In this document: positions 9,066-15,451 of the stretch, in pieces | Layout: each line of letters opens with the position of its first letter | Numbering within the stretch: the first letter of the stretch is position 1 | Assembly (NCBI GenBank): GCA_964597305.1 | Contig: CAZQWU010000023.1 | Location: 1-17,521 of the forward strand | Direction: 5' to 3' | Source: UBA7398 sp964597305 | GTDB taxonomy: Bacteria; Actinomycetota; Actinomycetes; Nanopelagicales; Nanopelagicaceae | Length of the DNA stretch: 17,521 nt | Notes under the pieces: model-generated | What the model was told of the DNA's origin: nothing | What the model saw: only the letters and a program-made list of their open reading frames with translations | Database searches by the model: none | Program-made: the position numbers and the translations under genes

Positions 9066-9171
9066 TTATCGATGGCTCTTGCAATCGATCTGGTCTTCAC
9101 CCGGAGCACCCCACCGTGGTGGAGGGTTGCCGTCCAGTAAGCCGGGGCTAAAACCTGGAACTCATGACCTG
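9066..9171 (-). promoter_or_regulatory. SAM-IV riboswitch aptamer controlling metY-metX
   Basis: Read on the minus strand this region matches the S-adenosylmethionine riboswitch of actinobacteria (SAM-IV type). P1 pairs GGTC (9169-9166) with GACC (9095-9092). The conserved CATGAG follows, then P2 as TCCAG/CTGGA around the loop containing GCCCCGGCT. The SAM-I/IV core ACGGCAACCCT is next, then P3 (CTCCAC against GTGGGG). The motif GCTCCGGGTG can pair with the CCCCGG of the P2 loop as a pseudoknot. A further hairpin, ATCGAT/ATCGAT at 9089-9084 and 9073-9068, lies 3' of P1, as expected for P5. The role is known for this class: SAM binding represses methionine genes. Boundaries are by eye; a covariance-model search with Rfam SAM-IV would settle class and limits. 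Confidence 0.88.
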
Positions 9172-9177
9172 GAGAGA

Positions 9178-9206
9178 AAGATAGAGAGAAAGTGAGAGAT
9201 TGGCAA
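9178..9206 (-). promoter_or_regulatory. Predicted promoter of the SAM riboswitch-metY-metX transcript
   Basis: On the minus strand, -35 TTGCCA (9206-9201), a 17-bp spacer and -10 TATCTT (9183-9178). Transcription would begin near 9171-9170, right at the first stem of the riboswitch, which supports the assignment. It partly overlaps the -35 zone of the divergent PfpI-like gene. Confidence 0.6.
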
Positions 9207-9221
9207 ATACCCATTTACACT
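9192..9221 (+). promoter_or_regulatory. Predicted promoter of the PfpI-like gene (leaderless transcript)
   Basis: -10 TACACT lies at 9216-9221, exactly 7 nt before the ATG at 9229, with a weak -35 GTGAGA at 9192-9197 (18-bp spacer). Transcription would start at or next to the A of the start codon, giving a leaderless mRNA, which is common in actinobacteria. No Shine-Dalgarno sequence precedes the ATG, which fits. Confidence 0.5.
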
Positions 9222-9228
9222 CTCGAAT

Positions 9229-9873
9229 ATGAAGTCAGTTGCCATAGTTCTCTACCCTGGACTCACACCACTAGATGTCGCTGGTCCCTATCATGTAATT
9301 TCGCAATTTCCAGGATATGAGATCACGTTCGTTTCAGAAAAAAAAGGACCTATCTCAGATGGAAAAAAATTTGAATTAAGTGCCGAAAGCGCTCTCTCTG
9401 ACGTTACCTTCGTTGACATGCTTGTAGTGCCTGGTGGTTTACCTGCAATAAAAATGGCGCGAAGTGGTGGACCTTATATTGAATGGATTCGCGCCATCCA
9501 TCCCCTGACTGAATGGACATTGTCTATCTGTACGGGAGCGCTCATGCTCGGTGCAGCGGGAGTTTTACAGGGGATGAAAGCAACCACTCACTGGTACTCA
9601 CATCATGAACTCTCACATTATGGTGCGCAACCGATTGATGCTCGATTTGTTCGCGATGGAAAGATCATGACCTCGGCTGGCGTCTCTGCCGGTATTGATA
9701 TGTCGCTTGCGCTCGCTTCGGAAATTTTTGGGGAGACATTCGCGCAAAGTATGCAGCTTGATATGGAATATGACCCTGCCCCACCATTTAATGCGGGACA
9801 TCCACGAAGTGCTCCAGAAGAAGTAACGGCTGCTCTACGAGATATTTTTGATTCGGTTGTTAAAAAACTATAG
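9229..9873 (+). CDS. DJ-1/PfpI family protein, isonitrile hydratase-like
   Basis: This is a 214-residue protein of the class I glutamine-amidotransferase-like DJ-1/PfpI superfamily, spanning the single domain with no AraC DNA-binding extension. Key features are VLYPGLTPLDVAGP (7-20) with Asp16, VVPGG (66-70) and the nucleophile elbow SICTGALMLGAAGVL (99-113) with Cys101-Thr102, followed by ATTHW (118-122). The Cys-Thr pair and nearby Asp resemble the catalytic set of isonitrile hydratase (InhA), which hydrates isonitriles to N-formamides. The superfamily also contains glyoxalases, chaperones and proteins of unknown role, so the reaction is uncertain. It appears to be a single-gene transcript, divergent from the methionine operon and ending 17 nt from convergent ald. 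The start is fixed by the lack of upstream codons and by a leaderless promoter. Confidence 0.85.
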   Translation: MKSVAIVLYPGLTPLDVAGPYHVISQFPGYEITFVSEKKGPISDGKKFELSAESALSDVTFVDMLVVPGGLPAIKMARSGGPYIEWIRAIHPLTEWTLSICTGALMLGAAGVLQGMKATTHWYSHHELSHYGAQPIDARFVRDGKIMTSAGVSAGIDMSLALASEIFGETFAQSMQLDMEYDPAPPFNAGHPRSAPEEVTAALRDIFDSVVKKL

Positions 9874-9890
9874 AGCGAAAAGACACAACG

Positions 9891-10988
9891 TTAAAGTGTG
9901 GCGGTTTCAAGGCCATGTGCTTTCGCTACAGCCTCGTAATACACCTTTCCTTCGTGAACATTGAGCCCCAAAGCCAAATGTCGATCGTGCTTAATCGCCT
10001 CTCGCCATCCTTTGTTAGCGAGGGCTAACGCATAACGTAGCGTTTGATTTGAGAGCGCGTATGTCGACGTCGACGGGACTGCACCGGGCATATTTGCTAC
10101 GCAGTAAAAAATGCTGTTGTGAACCGGGAAGGTTGGTTCAGCATGGGTCGTTGCTTTGGAATCCTCAAAACAGCCACCTTGGTCAATAGCGATATCAACC
10201 AAAACTGAGCCAGGCTTCATCCGCTTTACTAATTCATTAGAAACCAGTTTTGGAGCTTTTGCACCAGCTACCAGAACAGCTCCGATGACCAAATCGGCAT
10301 CGAGACACTGTGCTTCAATTTCATGAAGGTTTGACATCAACGTTGTCACTGTTCCGCTGAAGAGATTGTCAATCTCGGTAAGTTTCTTTTGATTGACATC
10401 GAGCACTGTGACATCTGCACGCATTCCGTGGGCGATGGTTGCAGCAGCAATCCCCGAAACGCCACCACCGAGTACGACAACTTTTCCAGGGCGAACACCC
10501 GGTACGCCACCAAGGAGAACACCACGACCGCCATTGCTCTTCTGCAATGCAGCGGCGCCAACTTGAACTGACATACGGCCGGCAACTTCACTCATCGGTG
10601 CAAGAAGTGGCAACGCGCCATCTACTTCAACAGTTTCGTAGGCAATTGCCGTGATCCCGCTTTTAATGAGCGCGTCGGTGCATTCGCGTGATGCTGCTAA
10701 ATGTAAGAAAGTGAAGAGAACTTGCCCTTTTCGCATCCGTGGATATTCAGCTGCGATCGGTTCTTTTACTTTAAGAATTAAATCTGCTTTGTGCCAGAGT
10801 TCATCTGCACTAGCAATTATTTGTGCACCTTGTGCTTCATACTCAGCATCGGTTAACGCCGAACCAAGTCCGGCTCCTTTTTCAATGAGTACAGTGTGGC
10901 CAGATTTAACAAATTCGCGAACTCCCGCTGGCGTAATTGCTACGCGAAACTCGTTATTTTTAATTTCCTTAGGAACGCCAACGATCAC
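9891..10988 (-). CDS. ald: Alanine dehydrogenase
   Basis: Alanine dehydrogenase catalyses NAD-dependent oxidative deamination of L-alanine to pyruvate and ammonium, and the reverse. It has 365 residues, close to the usual 371. The N-terminus MIVGVPKEIKNNEFRVAITP carries the substrate arginine (Arg15). Lys75 in LKVKEP, His96 in FTFLHLAAS and Asp269 in DIAIDQGG match the catalytic and binding residues known from the Mycobacterium enzyme. The NAD-binding motif is VVLGGGVSGIAA (171-182). The start is GTG at 10988, with GGAG 7 nt upstream. It lies 43 nt after the DUF4192 gene on the same strand; an 18-bp inverted repeat occupies that gap and could be a regulator site or a leader hairpin. Downstream it converges with the PfpI-like gene. 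Confidence 0.96.
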   Translation of the reverse strand: MIVGVPKEIKNNEFRVAITPAGVREFVKSGHTVLIEKGAGLGSALTDAEYEAQGAQIIASADELWHKADLILKVKEPIAAEYPRMRKGQVLFTFLHLAASRECTDALIKSGITAIAYETVEVDGALPLLAPMSEVAGRMSVQVGAAALQKSNGGRGVLLGGVPGVRPGKVVVLGGGVSGIAAATIAHGMRADVTVLDVNQKKLTEIDNLFSGTVTTLMSNLHEIEAQCLDADLVIGAVLVAGAKAPKLVSNELVKRMKPGSVLVDIAIDQGGCFEDSKATTHAEPTFPVHNSIFYCVANMPGAVPSTSTYALSNQTLRYALALANKGWREAIKHDRHLALGLNVHEGKVYYEAVAKAHGLETATL

Positions 10989-11004
10989 AACCGTCTCCGT
11001 ATCT

Positions 11005-11022
11005 GCATTCGAACGTGAATGC
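11005..11022 (-). promoter_or_regulatory. Inverted repeat upstream of ald (operator or hairpin candidate)
   Basis: GCATTC, a 6-base centre GAACGT, then GAATGC: a perfect 6-bp inverted repeat located 17 nt before the ald start and within 10 nt of the DUF4192 stop. Ald genes in actinobacteria are known to be controlled by Lrp/AsnC-type AldR, but I cannot match this to a defined box. It may equally be an RNA hairpin. Confidence 0.4.
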
Positions 11023-11031
11023 GAAGCCTCG

Positions 11032-12033
11032 TTATGCTACTCCCAAATCTTTGCCGAAGATCGTGTGTGCGATTTTTGGCTGGAGCTCGTTACGCATTGT
11101 GGCAAACATCTCAGGCGGATACCCGGCAGTAAAAACTCTGCGAAGTAGGGATGCCAACGGGTACTGCGGATCGTCGGCGAAGGCGCGGTCGAGTGCGCGT
11201 TGGGCAAGAACGCCATCGCCACGTTCGTAAGAAATCGCAGCAAAGAGTGCGGCAACTGGCGCCACATAACCGACAGGTGCAATTGTTAATAACCACCGCC
11301 ATGCACACCAGTGGCTATTGATCGTTGACTCGGTAATTGAACCCAACGCAAAGTCACGTACTTGGAGATCCTGTAACCGAATTAAAACAAGAGCAGTTAA
11401 CTCTGGCTCAATGACACCACCATCTGAAAATTCTTTAAGAAACTGTGATACTGCGAGAGCGCCTAATTGTTGATCTGGTTGCGGATCTTTTTCATAATCG
11501 ATAGGTGAGAGATTTTCGAGTGCGGCTAAGAGTTCTGGCGGAGTTGATTGCGCAGAGATGGAGGCGATGAGTTCGCTGAGATTATTGAATGGTAAGGGAT
11601 TGCCATCGGCGACTTGCTCTGCTGCTATCCGTGACGATTTAAATTCCGGAAGTGGGTTTCCTTCCAGTGGGCAACAGTCACGGTCGTTACAAATTCGTGA
11701 ACGCCAACGATCATGTCGAATGATGATTGATTCCTTCACCTGAATATTGCGAACCGTGAGAGCATCGGTAATAGCATCAAGGAGCCGATCGCAGTCAAAT
11801 ATTTCTGCTGGAACATAGGCGATGATTAACGCGCTTTCGGTTGATTCACGCTCTAGATGAGAGACGAAAGTATCGATCTGGTCTGGGTCAATTTCTTCTG
11901 GATAATCAATACGCATCGCCATCCCAATCGAATCGCCTTTCATACTGATCACCACGAGCGAATCAACGGGTTGGTAGCCCAAAAGAAATGGAACTGCTGC
12001 CATAACATCTTGCGGTGAGGTAAGCGTGGTCAT
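11032..12033 (-). CDS. DUF4192 domain-containing protein
   Basis: This is a 333-residue protein of the actinobacterial DUF4192 family, function unknown. Typical features are the opening MTTLTSPQDVMAAVPFLLGY, a central RWRSRICNDRDCCPLEG (109-125) with Cys115, Cys120 and Cys121, and a C-terminal helical part (AISYERGDGVLAQRALDRA, then DPQYPLASLLRRV) that recalls a TPR-like helical pair. No signal peptide or membrane segment is seen. I chose the ATG at 12033 because GAAAGG sits 5 nt upstream, because the family usually begins here, and because it removes an overlap with the preceding gene. The open frame extends to 12168, but those 45 residues lie over the end of the secreted-protein gene and look non-protein-like. 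It is probably cotranscribed with the secreted protein (32 nt upstream) and perhaps with ald. Confidence 0.85.
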   Translation of the reverse strand: MTTLTSPQDVMAAVPFLLGYQPVDSLVVISMKGDSIGMAMRIDYPEEIDPDQIDTFVSHLERESTESALIIAYVPAEIFDCDRLLDAITDALTVRNIQVKESIIIRHDRWRSRICNDRDCCPLEGNPLPEFKSSRIAAEQVADGNPLPFNNLSELIASISAQSTPPELLAALENLSPIDYEKDPQPDQQLGALAVSQFLKEFSDGGVIEPELTALVLIRLQDLQVRDFALGSITESTINSHWCAWRWLLTIAPVGYVAPVAALFAAISYERGDGVLAQRALDRAFADDPQYPLASLLRRVFTAGYPPEMFATMRNELQPKIAHTIFGKDLGVA

Positions 12034-12065
12034 ATGAACCTTTCTCTTCATGAGATCACTAGTAG

Positions 12066-12785
12066 TTATTTTCGAAACTGGGTTTTTGCGGGAAAGAGAG
12101 TGACGGTTGTGCTCGTGCGTTGCGTTATTAATCCGCCGGGAATCGTTATTGGTAGGCCATCGAGCCACGCTTTTCCTTGCCAGACGGTGGTGAGCACGAT
12201 GTCATGAGCTCCTGCTGATGTGAAAGCGTGGCGAACTTCGCCGATTGGATAGGGCGCTCCTCGACCTGATTGCGTGACACCATCGCCAAAATCCCAGGTG
12301 AATTCGGGTTCGAGTTTTACGGTGACGACTACTCCGAGAATGACGGAGCGAAAAGAAAAATTCTCCGGCAGATCACTCCACACATTTATCGGTACGCGAA
12401 CTAACAATGGTTCGTTTGGTTGATAATGAATTGCACCGTGTGGAATTAATTGTGTGACGCGATCTACTAGCGCTGCGGTAGAAATTTTTTTCTCTGATTG
12501 CGGAAGTTTTGGTTTTGGTGGTTTTGATCGCGGTTGTGGCGTCCGCGGAGCCCAGGGAATCCACGGCTTTTTTGGTCTGGGAGATGTAGTGGCGCGATGA
12601 GTGCGAGCGGGGCGAGCTATAGATGTTGAACCAGGTTTATGTGCGGTAATAATGATTTGGTTATTTGCCGGATCAGCAGAGACATCGACGCAGACAGAAT
12701 TGATGCATTCTGATACCGCAGAATGTGGCGCCCAGATCTGTAAAAAGAGAAAAGAAGTGAGAGTGAGCGCAAGCAATTTCCGCAT
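12066..12785 (-). CDS. Secreted proline-rich protein with PKD-like domain
   Basis: This gene encodes a 239-residue hypothetical protein. Residues 1-25 form a signal peptide: MRK, a hydrophobic core rich in Leu/Thr/Phe, then a likely cleavage near AVS. Cys27 and Cys32 follow and could form a disulfide. Residues 58-100 are a Pro/Arg/Lys-rich, probably disordered linker. Residues 127-205 contain WDFGDG (164-169), then VRHAFTSAGAHDIVLTTVW, the hallmark of a PKD-type immunoglobulin-like fold. There is no C-terminal sorting signal or transmembrane helix, so it is likely released or held by the wall. No enzymatic motif is visible. I recall similar PKD-like secreted proteins next to housekeeping genes in actinobacteria but cannot name one. 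DUF4192 follows after 32 nt. The 69-bp region shared with the divergent Nudix gene should hold its promoter. Confidence 0.72.
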   Translation of the reverse strand: MRKLLALTLTSFLFLQIWAPHSAVSECINSVCVDVSADPANNQIIITAHKPGSTSIARPARTHRATTSPRPKKPWIPWAPRTPQPRSKPPKPKLPQSEKKISTAALVDRVTQLIPHGAIHYQPNEPLLVRVPINVWSDLPENFSFRSVILGVVVTVKLEPEFTWDFGDGVTQSGRGAPYPIGEVRHAFTSAGAHDIVLTTVWQGKAWLDGLPITIPGGLITQRTSTTVTLFPAKTQFRK

Positions 12786-12854
12786 AGCGCACGGTAGAAA
12801 TTCCGCTCGTCAATTACGGCGCTGATGTGAGAAAGGTGTGTAAAACTAGCGACT

Positions 12855-13313
12855 GTGCATCGAGATGGTGATGGCTGGATTGAATGTCGTTGTGGCTCAC
12901 AACATTGGGGGCTCCATGGCGCTGCCGGGCTCTTTCTCGTGCGTGATGGTCGCGCGCTACTCCAACATCGAGCGCCGTGGGTTCATAACGGCGATACCTG
13001 GGGAATACCAGGTGGAGCGCGTGATTCCCACGAAAGCGTTCATGAAGCAGCGCTTCGAGAAGCAATTGAAGAGATCGGGATCAAAGCTCACCTTGTCGAA
13101 CCGTTAGAGATTTTTTCTGATGATCATGGCGATTGGCGATATGACACCGTTATTGCGCGTGCAGCCGAATCATTAGAAGCACATGAGCACAATGACGAAT
13201 CACTTGAGGTGCGATGGATTCCCTTTGATGAGATTTCTCGCTATCCACTCCATCCCAGTTTTGCGAAAACGTGGAGTGAGCTACATGGCGTAGTTCTACG
13301 TCTTGGCCTCTAA
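12855..13313 (+). CDS. Nudix hydrolase
   Basis: This is a 152-residue Nudix-family hydrolase, which would cleave a nucleoside diphosphate linked to another group. The complete Nudix box spans residues 54-76, with Gly54, Glu60, REAIEE (68-73) and Gly75, fitting Gx5Ex7REUxEExGU. Before it are the typical HRAPWVHNGDTWGIPGG and a short N-terminal segment GDGWIECRCGSQHWGLHGAA found in actinobacterial relatives, which supports the GTG start at 12855. The substrate is not predictable; house-cleaning of damaged nucleotides is one option. No Shine-Dalgarno precedes the GTG, and a TAAAAC about 8 nt upstream suggests a leaderless transcript. The stop overlaps the stop of the convergent DinG-like gene by 4 nt. 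Confidence 0.88.
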   Translation: MHRDGDGWIECRCGSQHWGLHGAAGLFLVRDGRALLQHRAPWVHNGDTWGIPGGARDSHESVHEAALREAIEEIGIKAHLVEPLEIFSDDHGDWRYDTVIARAAESLEAHEHNDESLEVRWIPFDEISRYPLHPSFAKTWSELHGVVLRLGL

Positions 13314-15355
13314 TTATTTTTTTCTAATATCGATGTGTGAAGACGTGAAAGTGAATCTTTAACAACATCGCCATCGCTTGTTCGCCACAGTGGTGGCATC
13401 GAATTGAGCAAGATTGCGCCATAGCGTTTATTAATGATTCGTGAATCAAGAATTGCCACAACGCCTCGGTCATCCACGGAACGAATAAGTCGACCAGTTC
13501 CTTGCGCCAGTAAGAGCGCTGCGCGAGGTAGTGAGACTTGCATAAAACCGGAACCACCGGCTGCATCAATTTCGGCAGCTCGAGCAGACATCACTGGATC
13601 ATCAGGACGAGGAAATGGAATGCGGTCAATCGCAACAAGTGTGCAAGAAGGACCTGGTACATCAACGCCTTGCCACAAACTCATCGTTCCTAGAAGTACA
13701 GATTCGGGAATTTCTGAAAAACGTTCAACGAGTGAACCAACGCTATCGCCGCGTCGCTGAGTGATAATCGGTATAGGAAGCTCTGCCAGAACATTTCGCA
13801 AGTGATCATCGGCGGCTTCAACACCTCGCCATGATGAAAAAAGCGCCAATGTTCGACCGCCAGCTGCTTCAATCAACTCCCCTAACTCGACAAGCGCTTC
13901 CTTGCTAGGGCCATCACGGCCAGGCTCGGGAAGATGTCTTGGTAAATAGAGCATCCCTTGATTGGCGAAATCAAAGGGTGAACCAACATCGAGCATCTGA
14001 ACATTGGCGGGGTCAACCTGCCAACTCTCATCGCTCTCACTGGAATCTTCCCCTTTGTTTTCGTCGCTCTCGTCATTCAAAACCAGGCCGAGATTTCGCG
14101 CGATCGGATCAAAACTTTTTCCGACGGTAAGAGTTGCACTTGTAGCAATCACAGGAGTCTTCGTAAAAAGATTTTTTCGTAAGACGGGTGAGACAACTAA
14201 CGGCGCAAGATATAACGTAGAAAATGTTGGTTCAAACCAGAGGACATATCCATCGCCAGTACGCAACATCTTCGTTACAGTCGTTTTAATCTCATTTACT
14301 GCCCCTTTGACACGAGCGCGTTCAGCCATTCCATCTGGATCGATAATCTCTGAATCAGCATTAATACGTGCGATTACCGCATCGCATGCTTCTTTTAATT
14401 TTCGTATTGGCGCTTCGAGTGGCGCCGGTAGTTTTTTGAGCTGACGTTGCTCATCCGGATGTGCACGATATTCATCGCCATAGTCATTGATTGCTTCGGT
14501 AAATTTTTCAGCCACTTTACTTAATGCGTCGGTAGCTTTTCCTGGCATATGTTTTCGAGCCATGGCGGCAGCTCTGGCTACCCTGTTTGCTGTGAGTTCT
14601 TCAGTAACCGCTTGAGTTGTGCGATCCATAAATTCATGCGCTTCATCAAGGATGATGGCATCTCGCTCGGGCAAGATCGGATGAGAATCCACAATTTCAA
14701 TCGCAAGTAAGGTGTGATTAGTGACGACGATATCTGCAGTTTGTGCTTTTGCCTTTGCTTTGACTGCAAAACATTGCGAGCCAAAACGACAATCATCGGC
14801 GCCAACGCATTCGCGACCGGATGTGGAATGTGCAAGCCAGACTCGACGATCGACATCGGGAGCGTCATCGCGATCACCGCTGACGCCAGGGGTCTGAGCC
14901 CATGCGCGTAATCGTTGGGCATCTTTTCCCAGCGTGCTGACTTCAAGTAAAACATCACCGTCATGTCCTGGGTCTTCAGCGTTCATTTTTTGTAAGCAGA
15001 GATAATTTCCCACACCTTTATAAATTGCAAAGGTTATTTTTCGTCCCAATTCTTTTTCGAGCGCGTTATGGATACGTGGCAGATCGCGTTCAATTAACTG
15101 TCGTTGCAGAGCTAGCGTTGCGGTCGCAACGAGAACTCGTTTTCCATGCACAAGCGCTGGGACTAAATATGCAAGTGATTTTCCTGTACCGGTTCCTGCT
15201 TGTACGAGTAGGTGGTGGCGATCGCTGAGCGCATTTGCTACTGCTTCTGCCATTTCTATTTGGCCAGATCGCGGCGCACCGCCAATAGCTGACACTGCAA
15301 CGGCAAGCGCTTTTTTTACTTGCGTAGCCGTTTTTACCTGTGTAGCTGTAGTCAT
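13310..15355 (-). CDS. dinG: ATP-dependent Fe-S helicase, DinG/XPD family
   Basis: This is a 681-residue superfamily 2 DNA helicase with 5'-3' polarity expected from DinG/XPD relatives, acting in repair and in resolving unusual structures. Walker A is AGTGTGKS (53-60) and motif II is DEAH (237-240). Four cysteines, Cys120, Cys183, Cys189 and Cys195, lie between them and would hold a 4Fe-4S cluster. VVTNHTLL (210-217) and ATSATL are present. Motif VI is QGTGRLIR (618-625). A Glu/Asp/Ser-rich insert of about 18 residues lies in the second half. The N-terminus opens with a doubled TATQVK. No exonuclease domain is fused. The ATG at 15355 has no ribosome site; TAAGTT 6 nt upstream suggests a leaderless transcript. 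It lies just downstream of nrdJ but is separated from it by an intrinsic terminator. Confidence 0.9.
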   Translation of the reverse strand: MTTATQVKTATQVKKALAVAVSAIGGAPRSGQIEMAEAVANALSDRHHLLVQAGTGTGKSLAYLVPALVHGKRVLVATATLALQRQLIERDLPRIHNALEKELGRKITFAIYKGVGNYLCLQKMNAEDPGHDGDVLLEVSTLGKDAQRLRAWAQTPGVSGDRDDAPDVDRRVWLAHSTSGRECVGADDCRFGSQCFAVKAKAKAQTADIVVTNHTLLAIEIVDSHPILPERDAIILDEAHEFMDRTTQAVTEELTANRVARAAAMARKHMPGKATDALSKVAEKFTEAINDYGDEYRAHPDEQRQLKKLPAPLEAPIRKLKEACDAVIARINADSEIIDPDGMAERARVKGAVNEIKTTVTKMLRTGDGYVLWFEPTFSTLYLAPLVVSPVLRKNLFTKTPVIATSATLTVGKSFDPIARNLGLVLNDESDENKGEDSSESDESWQVDPANVQMLDVGSPFDFANQGMLYLPRHLPEPGRDGPSKEALVELGELIEAAGGRTLALFSSWRGVEAADDHLRNVLAELPIPIITQRRGDSVGSLVERFSEIPESVLLGTMSLWQGVDVPGPSCTLVAIDRIPFPRPDDPVMSARAAEIDAAGGSGFMQVSLPRAALLLAQGTGRLIRSVDDRGVVAILDSRIINKRYGAILLNSMPPLWRTSDGDVVKDSLSRLHTSILEKNN

Positions 15356-15370
15356 GGATTTAACTTATCG

Positions 15371-15401
15371 GAAAAGAAAAAGAGCCCCGGCATCGGGGCT
15401 C
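15371..15401 (-). terminator. Rho-independent terminator of nrdJ
   Basis: A perfect 8-bp stem, GAGCCCCG and CGGGGCTC (15401-15394 and 15389-15382), closes a 4-base loop. On the minus strand it is followed by TTTTTCTTTTC. It lies 50 nt after the nrdJ stop and before the dinG start, so it ends the nrdJ transcript. On the plus strand only GTTT follows, so it is one-directional. Confidence 0.9.
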
Positions 15402-15406
15402 GTTTC

Positions 15407-15451
15407 CTTGTTAATACAAATCTTGTTAATACAAATCTTGTTAATACAAAT
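15407..15451. repeat. Three tandem copies of a 15-bp repeat after nrdJ
   Basis: CTTGTTAATACAAAT is repeated three times without mismatch at 15407-15421, 15422-15436 and 15437-15451. The last base is shared with the nrdJ stop codon. Each unit contains TTGT-TAAT-ACAA, a 4-bp inverted repeat. The array lies between the stop and the terminator, in the 3' untranslated region. It could be a short variable-number repeat or a set of protein-binding sites. Confidence 0.93.

Noticed and set aside
8855..9214. 119-residue minus-strand frame over the metY leader
   Set aside because: It covers the SAM-IV aptamer and the metY 5' end; the conserved signal there is RNA structure, not protein.
12034..12168. 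N-terminal extension of the DUF4192 frame
   Set aside because: These 45 residues overlap the preceding gene, lack family similarity, and a good ribosome site supports the start at 12033.
14004..14444. 146-residue plus-strand frame inside dinG
   Set aside because: Antisense shadow of a complete helicase gene, Ser-rich and without motifs.
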